Shown here: positions 49,867-58,985 of the stretch, piece after piece | How the letters are laid out: the number at the start of each line of letters is the position of its first letter | Numbering within the stretch: position 1 is the first letter of the stretch | NCBI GenBank assembly: GCA_013397455.1 | Contig: VYZB01000117.1 | Location: 471,701 to 535,700 of the forward strand | From: Crotophaga sulcirostris | Taxonomy: Eukaryota; Chordata; Aves; Cuculiformes; Crotophagidae | Reading direction: 5' to 3' | DNA: 64,000 nucleotides | The notes under the pieces: model-generated | Seen by the model: only the letters and a program-made list of their open reading frames with translations | Told to the model about the DNA's origin: nothing | The model's database searches: none | Position numbers and translations under genes: made by a program

Positions 49867-51056
49867 CCACATCCACAGAGTCATTTGCTTTTAGAGAGTT
49901 CATAACCAGCCCTGCAAATGAGTGTAGGCAGCAAAATAGTTTTCCAGGTTAACTCCAACTCTCTATACTGAAGTACTCCCTACCTTTTAACCTCCCTAAA
50001 ATGGGAAGGGAGGAGGAAATATATTCAAGGTCTTCTGCCTGCTCTTCCCAGCATAATGAATCCTCCCCCATGTTCATTTAGTTCATCCCCACTATAAAAA
50101 TGACTTTTTCAATCAAAGCATTGTACTCCTTCCAAAGACATTAAGCCAAATGACAGAACATGAGCTGAAATGACAAGGACAAGCTTGCTCAGCGCAAGGT
50201 AAGGGGAGTTTCTAAAGTGAATGATTGAAAATGAATATATACTAGGACTTTGTCCAAGGACTCTGGTCAAATTGTTCCTACAGAGAACCTGATTTTGAAT
50301 GAGGATAGGAGAAAAATTAGGTAGTGAACAAGAAAAATCACTGCTATGTAGTTTGTTGTTTTGTTTTTCTTGCTTATCTGCCATGAATAGTCCTGCTTAT
50401 TATTTATGAGATGTGAACTTTTATGTGCTCAAAGCCAAGAGAAATGTCAAAATTAAGACTTAAAAAGTTAAACCGAGTCTTCAAGAAAAGAAGTGAACTA
50501 GGCATTTCAGATTGAACATCACAAGAATGCACGTAGGAAATGGGTGGATTAATAAGCATAAAACCAAAAACACCTTTAGGAAGAGCATATTTGGTGCTTA
50601 CACTCTGCCAGTATTAGTAACTTATTTGAAGATCTGAGGCAAGTGTCTACACAAAAATTAGGATTCACATATGAATACTGCCTCTTGGAATCAGGGGTCT
50701 AATTTAGGTGTTAGCAAGTGGATCACTGCTGCACTTTTGGCAAGCAGCAGGCTTCACACTTTTAAGAATACACCTGCAAGTTTATATCACTTGCCATGAA
50801 AACTAGAGACCTAAATTACCTTAGGTTACCTTGGCTCACCTAAACACAGAGGAGTCAAGCCCATATGTATTACATCCCAGAAGAGGGCTATGTTTTTCTG
50901 AACTCTTCCTTCTGAAGTCTTGCTTCTACACAAAATCAAAGGTAAAGCTCCTAGGATAAAGGGGGGAACACCAAAATAGAACCTGACTCTCTGGCTTTGT
51001 GGTTAGGGCTTTACACAGGCACCATTAGTGATCTTTATTTTCAATGTAATAGTGTT

Positions 51057-51079
51057 AAAAAAAAAAAAAAAAAAAAAAA
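51057..51079 (+). repeat. A-run of 23 bases
   Basis: An uninterrupted run of 23 A followed by GAGAGAAAAC. No poly(A) signal or retrocopy was recognised immediately upstream, so it is listed as a simple repeat. Confidence 0.95.
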
Positions 51080-51800
51080 GAGAGAAAACATCTCTATCCT
51101 AAACTAAGCAAGTTGGGACTCAAGCTTTAAAACATTGTTTAAAAGGAAATTTAATTGCTGTGCAGAGCTGGCACAAGGTTTATGAACTACTTTGTGTCTA
51201 GGGTATCTATTGCTGGTTATCAGTCACTGCATATTTGAAAGTGATTCTTGATACTGTATATACCAAAAAAAAAGAAACTAGCAACAAAGACCTAAACAGA
51301 TCTCTTATTTGACAAATCACAACTTTTCTGAGAGCCATTAGAGACAGCTCATTCTCAGGGAATTCTTTTTACATACCTTATCTGACAATTAAAATATTTA
51401 TATACTAACCAGATTCAGCCCATGCACTGAAACTCCAAGGGACTGGATCTCTCTTTAGAAACAAATACATCGCACTTACATCCATAAAATGAATTTGCCT
51501 TCTTTCAGCACAAGTGATCACTGGATGTGGCGCTTTTTTCCTGTTTAAGAACAAGTATATACGTCCACAATACTTCAAAAGATATTTGTAGTCTCTTCCT
51601 TATCTCATTATTAGTTTTAAAAATCACTGTGTGGATCAGACATCAGAGCAACAACATTTTGACTCACAACTCAGAAACCTCTAACTTCTATAAATAAAAC
51701 TTTTTGTTTGTTCTTAGTCATCCGAGACAATGGTCAGAATTCCCAATGCTTGGTTCATTAACCATAAGTAGGAAATTTCTGTTTTTAAAAAGGAAATTCT
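51080..51800. other. Unique AT-rich DNA, no gene seen
   Basis: No repeat or gene was recognised in this stretch. Confidence 0.5.
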
Positions 51801-51846
51801 GAAAACATTGAAGCCTTTTGCCATAAAATTTTGAGCAAAGATATAT

Positions 51847-52409
51847 CTAATCAGTGTCTTCACAATAAACTTCTTTTCCATTGCCTTTATTAGACATATA
51901 AGTTTGAAAGAAGTTCTCCCTCTCTGTAACAATTTGCTCATCTTCAGGTAGCACAGCTTTTATTCTGTCTTTAGCATTATCATCTAATCTATTTTTCTGT
52001 AAATATTCAGGAACACTTGTTTCAGAGTTGTCAGTGCATTGCAGGGAGAGAATGTTGTTTTTCATCAGGTGACATTCTTCCACATCTTCTATTTACCAAG
52101 TCCTAAATAGGTGATAAACTGACTTTTTGCCAACAGTCTCACATCATCAAACGTTGTATCACATTTCTATTAACCCAACAAGGTTCAATTTTTGCTAAAA
52201 ATGTGTAAATTCCATTTCCTTTTGTTATCACAAAACATTTTATTATGAAGTGTCATACTTTTTTTTTCCTTTTTTTTTAGTAATGTAACATATTTTTCAG
52301 ATGCTTCATTTCTTCTGGCCCATTTCCCACAGAAATGAAGCCTCTCCATCTTTGTGTCTTCATCTATTTCTCTATTTTCAAATATAGCTTTAGAAAATGT
52401 TAATTGATT
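51847..52409 (-). other. Coding-like relic, unassigned
   Basis: On the minus strand a 74-codon frame (52409-52185, including IFENREIDEDTKMERLHFCG) is followed in the same phase, after stops, by FDDVRLLAKSQFITYLGLGK (52151-52092). From 52092 to 51847 a second phase stays open and gives KNRLDDNAKDRIKAVLPEDE and VTERENFFQTYMSNKG. The charged, low-repeat composition is more protein-like than neighbouring frames, and the phase change with stops is what a decayed gene would show. I do not recognise a family. The purine-rich minus strand favours Lys and Glu codons, so chance is quite possible. Confidence 0.2.
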
Positions 52410-53292
52410 TCAACCCAATTTAACACAGTGCTAGACTTATCAAACAGAAATTTGGTTTCTAGAGATTTTTTTAAGAAAGAAAACATAATAGTAACAGCAA
52501 TTTAAACCCTACTCTTAGTAACAGCTCTTATTTTCTTAGACAGTAGCATCAATTGACAAAAAATACAGATCTATATGAAGTGCAGTGCTATACTTGTGGT
52601 TGATGAAACCCTGCACAATCAATGAGTACATTGATTAAAACATTGCTAAATATAGTTACAATGAATTGAAAACCACTGAAATCATGAAAGCATCTTTGTC
52701 TGCTCAGAACTAGAGTCTGGTAACAGCCATGACCTCTGTGCTCAACCCTCACGTGTTCAGTAAAACTTTGTTATATCTTGACTGTGACACGCTGGGTTGA
52801 GATACCCAGAACTTCACTGTTTGTCTGAATATCACTGATGATCACTGGAGACATGCTAGGAATCTAATAATTCCCTCATGACCTTATTCCTGGTCATACT
52901 TCATTCACATTCACTGAGGACATTACGTTTACATTGTTTTCTCTATATAGTTCAGAGTGAGTGCAGCTGGATCAACCAAGACTCTTTTGATCCATGTGCA
53001 ATGTCCACTGTTACAACTAGAGATTTTCTCTTCTGCCTTTTGTTGTACTGGCAACGGTAAGGGTTCACCATAAATAACAGTGATAAGCTACACACTATAT
53101 TTGCAGCAATTAAGACATAAACGAACCCTACTACTTAATAAAAATAACTGCCGAAAGCCATCTTTTCCTCCCATTTATTCCCTCAAGAGGTCTTAAATGG
53201 TGTTTCCATTTCCTATATAAATCTTAAATGAGAGAAGACATCACTAAACCCATTTTCCCACAACCACACAAAATTTGATGGTTTATGTTATT
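52410..53292. other. Unique AT-rich DNA, no gene seen
   Basis: No repeat or gene was recognised. It separates the two coding-like blocks on the minus strand and could be intronic if those are exons. Confidence 0.45.
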
Positions 53293-53670
53293 TTAACTCC
53301 TTGAGTTTTTACCAGATAAATCCCCTCCTTTTATTGTATCACATGGTAATTTGGTTTTATACTCCAGCTCCTCAAGAAACTCTTTTGTCCTTCCTTTCAC
53401 AAAACGATTCAGGATCCACAAACATTTTGACATACCTTCAGTCATCACACACCACAACAATTTGTAAAGATTAGTGAAGTACACAGCCGAGTTGACAGCT
53501 AAGATGGGTTCATATCTCCACCACCCACTGGACACCAAATTGTTCCTGTTTCTGTCTTTATCATCTTGTAGGCAGGACTGGCAGCAGTGAGCACATCCTG
53601 CAATTTTAGTAGTACGGGAACTCTTCTTGATTGCTTCCACAGTTCCACAGCTGGCAAATCCTACTTCCAC
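53293..53670 (-). other. Unassigned 125-codon open frame
   Basis: A minus-strand frame of 125 codons, beginning at a GTG after CAG (so not a normal start) and ending at TAA. It includes CAHCCQSCLQDDKDRNRN, SSGWWRYEPILAVNSAVYF and TNLYKLLWCVMTEG. The last segment is followed by GGTATGT, a donor-like sequence (about 53434-53442). Codon third positions are mixed rather than AT-only, as in real coding DNA. No known domain was recognised. It may be an exon of an unrecognised gene, a relic, or chance. Confidence 0.22.
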
Positions 53671-55236
53671 CTGATTTTAATCTGTCTTGGGAAATGAAAA
53701 CAAATTACAAATGCAGTGGTATCAAAAACCCGCAAATCTGTTCATTCGTTTCCCCAGGTGACTGTGAACAGCTGGAAATGAAGATCTACAAAGTATGTGC
53801 AATCATAGCACAATGACAGAACTTTTTAATGTATACAAACAAGGTGATGGATTATATATGGACCAATAAGCTTCCTTGTAAACAAACTAATCACTGTTTT
53901 TATCCATGTTGTGGTCTTCAAGGGTAATTAATATGAACAGCCTATGAATAAAATCACCAACTGTTGTCTCCTTATCTATTTTTTTTCTTTTTAATCTCCA
54001 TTACAGTCATCAGGTGGACATATATCACTTCACACAACTTGAGACTCTGATTCTGTCCCTGCATTTTGGGACTGCCTCCTTTAAAGAAGACATTTTTTTT
54101 CCCTAAGCTACAGAAAAGCAATCAAGGTAAGCAATGCATGGGAAAAGGGTGACACTTTGTGGCAATACAGGAGAACTAATGTGCCTTCATCCTTTTTATA
54201 TTTCATTCTTTTGGTACCTATCTTGCCAATATCATAAAAATGCAAAAGTGACAAATGTAGGATGGAACTTGACCATGTTTATGCATAGTTATTATTAAAA
54301 AACAAACCAAAACAAAACCTCCAAACAAACAACATGTGGATGGTTTTGAGGACACGCTTGTGAAATCACAGCTAAGCAAGTCAATGTAAAGGTTACTACA
54401 AATTTTGTTTAAAATCCATAATATCTTATTCAGGTATAGTAGCAAAAGTTCATTTAGGAAATAGCTTTGAGGAAGATTTTGCCTCTCCCAAAACCAAGTT
54501 AACTGTTTTCCTTTCTAGAGAATGATACTTCCTAAACAACTTCCTGAGAGTTCAGCCTTTCTCACTAGATCTTAAGTTATATGAAAATGAAACTAATGGA
54601 AGGTTCAGTCTTTCTGTAGAAAACTTTTTCTAAAGCCCCTAATTACTAAAACTCACCAATGACCAAATCCAGATTTGCCTATGGAAAAGGGGGAGGTAGA
54701 AAGTCTCATCCTGATTTGAAAAACAATGCACAATACAATGAAAATAATGAAGGTTAAAGATAATTATCAATCCTCTACTGAACAAATCAAATTTTATAAA
54801 CCGCATCATGACTGCATTTGGATTGCTTATTATTCTACATTTGTAGGAGTTATAAAATTTTAACAGTGTGGAAAGGAAAAGATGAGTCTTTCAACAAGTT
54901 GCACTCTTAACTGCACACATCTTCCTTTCATCAGGTCAATGCATTAAATGCTGTCTCCATGCATCATGATGTTTGTAGATGCTCTCACTTTGGTAGGTAA
55001 CAGCTCTGCTGATGAGTCCTAGTCCACCTCACTCAGGAAGATGATCTTCCTTGGAATGACACAAGGCACATATGCTGGATGCTAACTGATGTGAATAACA
55101 TTTCAGTGAAAAAGTAGTTTCTCAGTTTCTTAAGCCACTGGTAGGAACATTTAACTTGTGTATGGTGCAGCTTCACACCATAACTGCGCTACATGGAAAT
55201 TCTACTTGGCTCAAGTGATAGAACTGCATCTATTTA
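53671..55236. other. Unique AT-rich DNA, no gene seen
   Basis: No gene recognised. A C/A-rich stretch of CAAA-type units lies at about 54297-54333. Confidence 0.5.
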
Positions 55237-55445
55237 GTTATTTATTTATCTGTCTATCACAGTATCACAGTATTACAAGGTTGGAAAGCACCTCTGAGAT
55301 CATCGAGTCCAACCTATAACCCAACACTAACACCAACCCATCATCTAAACCATGGCACTGAGTGCCTCATGCAATCTCCTCTTAAACACCTCCAAATCTA
55401 TCTATCTGTCTGTCCATCTATTTATTTATTTATTTATTTATTAAT
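55237..55445. repeat. TTTA/ATCT tetranucleotide repeat split by a CR1
   Basis: Left of the CR1 copy (55231-55254) are TTTAGTTATTTATTTATCTG and TCT units; right of it (55395-55445) are five or so ATCT/GTCT units and then TTTA units. The two halves are the same repeat type, so the CR1 appears to have landed inside one array. Confidence 0.85.
55255..55394 (-). mobile_element. CR1 LINE 3' end, ATACTGTG-tail subfamily, nested
   Basis: A 140-bp copy in minus orientation from the antisense tail (ATCACAGTATCACAGTATTA) to TAAACACCTCCA. Only about four differences from the majority sequence of the subfamily over its length, so it looks young. It is the only clear CR1 between 33.06 and 62.13 kb. No coding capacity. 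Confidence 0.93.
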
Positions 55446-56202
55446 AAAAGAAGTTGGTGTTAGTAGCACTGATAAAGACAACTCTCATGATAAACTGATT
55501 TTTAAAGGTCTGTTCCTTCCAGAAATAATACTTTACACTTATTTTCTGTGCCATGCCTGTGAAATTAGTGGCACGGTAAGTCCATTCTGCAGGAAGAAAA
55601 ACTTGAATTCAGAGTGGTTTTAATGCATTTTACAATTAACTTTGTAGTAGTTGGGACTCCTACTCCAAGAGCTCCAAGAGCTCTCTTTTAGCAGGTCGTT
55701 AACTTTTGACTGGAAATAAAAGAGTATTTGTATAGTTATCAAAAGTCAGACTGGGTCATTGTAGCAGACAATCAGACACCAGATAATGAAGTAATGTAGA
55801 GCACTACGTCAGGGAGGGAAGCAGTGATCCCCTTAAATATGTACACCCATGAAAATGTTAGTATTGCTGAAAAAGATAAAAGGGTGATTCAGTGCCATTC
55901 AGTCCAGCTAACATCAGGCACTGCCTTTAGCCTGCTGAACTTACTGACTGTCTGATTTCCCAGGGCTCTCTCTATTTAGTCAACAGAGGAGAGGAGAGGA
56001 GGTCCCAGGAGGGAGTCATTCAGAGATCCCAGGATTATGTCTCATTTTAATTCAATGACTGTCTGTGTCGAAGTACAGGAACATTTGATCTAGGTAGCTA
56101 AGTGTGTGATGTCTTCAGGCTCTGAGTCCCCAGAAGGATTTAAAAGACTGTTTATTTCACCTCCTTGCCAGGAGGCAAGATTAGTTCCACACCTACTTCA
56201 TT
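55446..56202. other. Unassigned DNA, GC-richer from 55.88 kb
   Basis: No gene recognised. From about 55880 to 56160 the sequence is more GC-rich than its surroundings and includes GAGGAGAGGAGAGGAGGTCC. It may be an unrecognised repeat or a conserved element. Confidence 0.4.
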
Positions 56203-56295
56203 CCTGACAGAGGATTTTCCAATCCTGTTTAAGGACCTCCAGTGATGGAGACCTCACTATTTCCAGACAATCAATCCCAATGTTACATTGAGAAG
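56203..56295 (-). mobile_element. Very old CR1-like LINE relic
   Basis: The plus strand has CCTGACAGAGGATTTTCCAA, GACCTCCAGTGATGGAGACC and a following CAATC.ATCCCAATG block, in the order seen in the antisense 3' part of old amniote CR1 elements. The central CCTCCAGTGATGGAGA core is well kept and the rest decayed. No coding frame survives. Confidence 0.55.
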
Positions 56296-58416
56296 ATTTT
56301 GCTATGGTACCATTCGTATCAAAACTTCACGCGCCTGTATTTTGCTGTCCATAGTGCAGATGGGTCTTCTTATGGGCAAGGTGTCAGTGGGGAATCAATA
56401 ATTTTTCATTTCAGTAACTGAAGAAACTGTTCAGTCTTTCTTCAAATGCTTTATTTTCTAGGTTCCTGGTGTTCTTGTCATAGTTCTCTTGATTAATCTT
56501 TAATTACTGCACATTAGTAGTTCCAAAACCTGAAGTTCCATCATTCCTTACTGTAATAATTTAGTCCTTAACTGGCAGCTAAACAGTACATTGCCACTCT
56601 CTTGCCTTTCCCTGCATTCTACAGTGGGATGACAAGAAGAACTGGGAAGTAAACTAAAACTTGTGGGTTGAGATAAAAACAGTTTTAAAAAAACAATAAC
56701 TGAATTAATAATAATAATAACAACAGCAACAACGATGATAACAATAACAATAATAATAAACATATATAGAGAAGAATATATTAAAATACAGTTACAGCCT
56801 AATGAACATTCTTCTCATACAAAATCCAAAACACAGCAGCTACAGGGAATGAAACTAACTCTATCCCAGCTAAAACCAGGACTCTTATACATTACTAGAT
56901 CTGAAAGAGGCTAGAATTAATTCACACATTTTAGAGGCTTTGCAGAATTCTGCTACCCAAAATAAAGTTTTCTATTTTCACTCTACAGTTTTTTTGGTTT
57001 ATATTTGACCCACATTGTTCTGTAACTCCCAAATATCCTTTCTATAGATCTGCTGCAGTCATATCCCATCATATAATTGCACCGTTAACTATTTTTTTTT
57101 CAAATATGACACAGCACATTTATCCTTACTCACTGAACTTCATTCTTTTTTTCTTCTTTGTCTTTTTGGAAAACTGTTTTCCACTTTTCAAGATTACATT
57201 CAGCGCTGTTCATATCATCTAGTGCATCTGTTTCTCTCCCAGGTTCATATAACTGTCGAACTGAAAACTAAACTCTTTTTTTTTTTTTCTTGTTTTCATG
57301 ATCAAATACAAAGTAGGTTTCTGCAAAACTCCAGAAATATATTTTTTTTTCTTTTGAAGCTGGTAGCTATTCTACGTGAATGCTTATTAAATTCCTGTGG
57401 TGGTGATTTCATGTTTTCATGCTTCTGTTCCTTATTTGTTCAAATCTTCTAAGAGCATGAACCAAAACCTTTCTAAAATTAAGGTTTATTTTTCACTATT
57501 TGCTTTCATCCTCTTTATACAGAAGGCCTGTAACTCCGTCTTAGAAGAAAATTACAGTCGTTTGATGTAATGATACAATTTGGTCTTGTTGATTGCTAAA
57601 GATTTACTTCTTTAGTTCTTGAGGTAGAGATAATTACTCAAAATGTGAGATTATTTTAAATGGAAATTTATCTGGTCTTCATAATTACTTCTTAATTTCT
57701 ATTTTCCTTATTCAAAACAAAAATCTCAGAAATCTTATCCTTCATCACTAGTATGTCACAGATTACTGGATAAACATCTGTTAGTCATTGACCTTTTACA
57801 AGGAAACTTAAGAACAACATTAACTTGAGAATTAGATGAAGATTTTCCATGATGTGTTTCTTATTATGCAATGAATGATTTCTTGTTACCCTTGATGTCT
57901 CTTATACTTTGCACTCTATATTGTTCTTTGTTCTTTCTAGCTTTCTGACTACAAGTTTATGTTATCTTATTTCATTTTATATTTATGTTCATCTTATTCT
58001 TAGGGTGTTTTTGTATCTGAGTTCAAGCGTTAACCACCTGGTTGTTTTACTAAAATACCGTCTTTTAGTTTGCTTTTGTACCTATCTTAACTTTTTAAAA
58101 AGAAATGTCAAGCTTCCTTCTCCCTTCAAGTCATCATTTTTGGTATTTTATCTAAAAGTTATCTAACACTACTAATGATATAAAAACAGGGTGCACAATA
58201 CTGTGTCTCTTACCCTTTTCCTTCTGTTTGTTTTGTTTCTGAATGATCCTCAGCCATTTTCTATTAATAGTGCAGTTGTATGTAATTAATTCGAAGCTCT
58301 GCAACAGCAATTAAAGTCTAGCCTTGATTATATAGATTATTCAGATCTTTTTGTTTATCTTCATATTTCTCATGTCAGTATACAAATATCTAGGATGTTC
58401 AGTACAGCAATTATTT
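56296..58416. other. Unique AT-rich DNA with trinucleotide repeat
   Basis: No gene recognised. It holds an AAT/AAC repeat (56705-56760) and T-rich tracts at about 57093-57101, 57276-57288 and 57342-57351. Confidence 0.5.
56705..56760 (+). repeat. AAT/AAC trinucleotide repeat
   Basis: About 18 units of AAT, AAC, CAG-containing and GAT variants in one array. The minus-strand frame across it is Val/Ile-rich as a consequence and is not a gene. Confidence 0.93.
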
Positions 58417-58985
58417 TCATCTTGTCCCTGATAGAATAACCCTCATATGAATAAGTATATCCTTGTTTTCCATAAGTGTAACACAAATTACTAGGTAAAG
58501 TGTACATGGAAAGTTACCAAGTGCAGGTAGAGGATGCAAATCTCCATCTGATAACACTTTTTGTGTACCCTCATACACCATGTCATTGCATAACTCCTGT
58601 CCTTTGGTGATGGAGCCACATAAGCTCCCAGCTTTTTCACCCAGCATCCAGCAGTAGTTCTGCTACATTCAGGCTATTGCCTTCAGAGTCATTGATGTTC
58701 ACGATTTTGATAACTCCAAGAGCACATTAACAAGCTTCTAATAGTATCTCATATTCAGGATCCTGGGAAATCAAATTCTTCAAGAAGCAGCTCTTTCTGA
58801 AATCTGAAATGATTAAGCTGCCTCTTTTTTTTCTTCTCAAAGGCAGTTTCTCTGGATGTCACATTTCTTTAAGAATGACGTTTCTTTTTCTGTGTCATAG
58901 AAAGAAAATTTTCACCTTCTGTCAGAATCAGCATGCCAATTCTTGATCTCAGGGTCACTAGTGAGGATAAAGTGCATGCTATATG
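58417..58985 (-). other. Coding-like relic, unassigned
   Basis: The minus strand gives several protein-like segments in differing phases: LTSDPEIKNWHADSD (58965-58921), KFSFYDTEKETSFLKKCDIQ (about 58914-58855, same phase after one TGA), SEGNSLNVAELLLDAG (about 58687-58640), and an open frame from 58647 to 58417 including ITKGQELCNDMVYEGTQKVL. Stops and phase changes lie between them. This pattern suits a decayed gene or retrocopy, but I cannot name the family with confidence and chance cannot be excluded. Confidence 0.25.

Larger units (their letters stand above)
48911..51056. other. Unique AT-rich DNA, one 25-bp duplication
   Basis: No recognised gene. Contains the perfect 25-bp duplication at 49186-49235 and motifs such as ACCTAAATTACCTTAGG (50809-50826) that may belong to an old repeat. 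A minus-strand frame at 49612-49866 is described separately. Confidence 0.5.

Noticed and set aside
51057..51079. A-run as the tail of a processed pseudogene
   Set aside because: No poly(A) signal, coding remnant or target-site duplication was seen upstream.
56548..56763. Val/Ile-rich minus-strand frame resembling a membrane segment
   Set aside because: It is produced by the AAT/AAC trinucleotide repeat read on the other strand.
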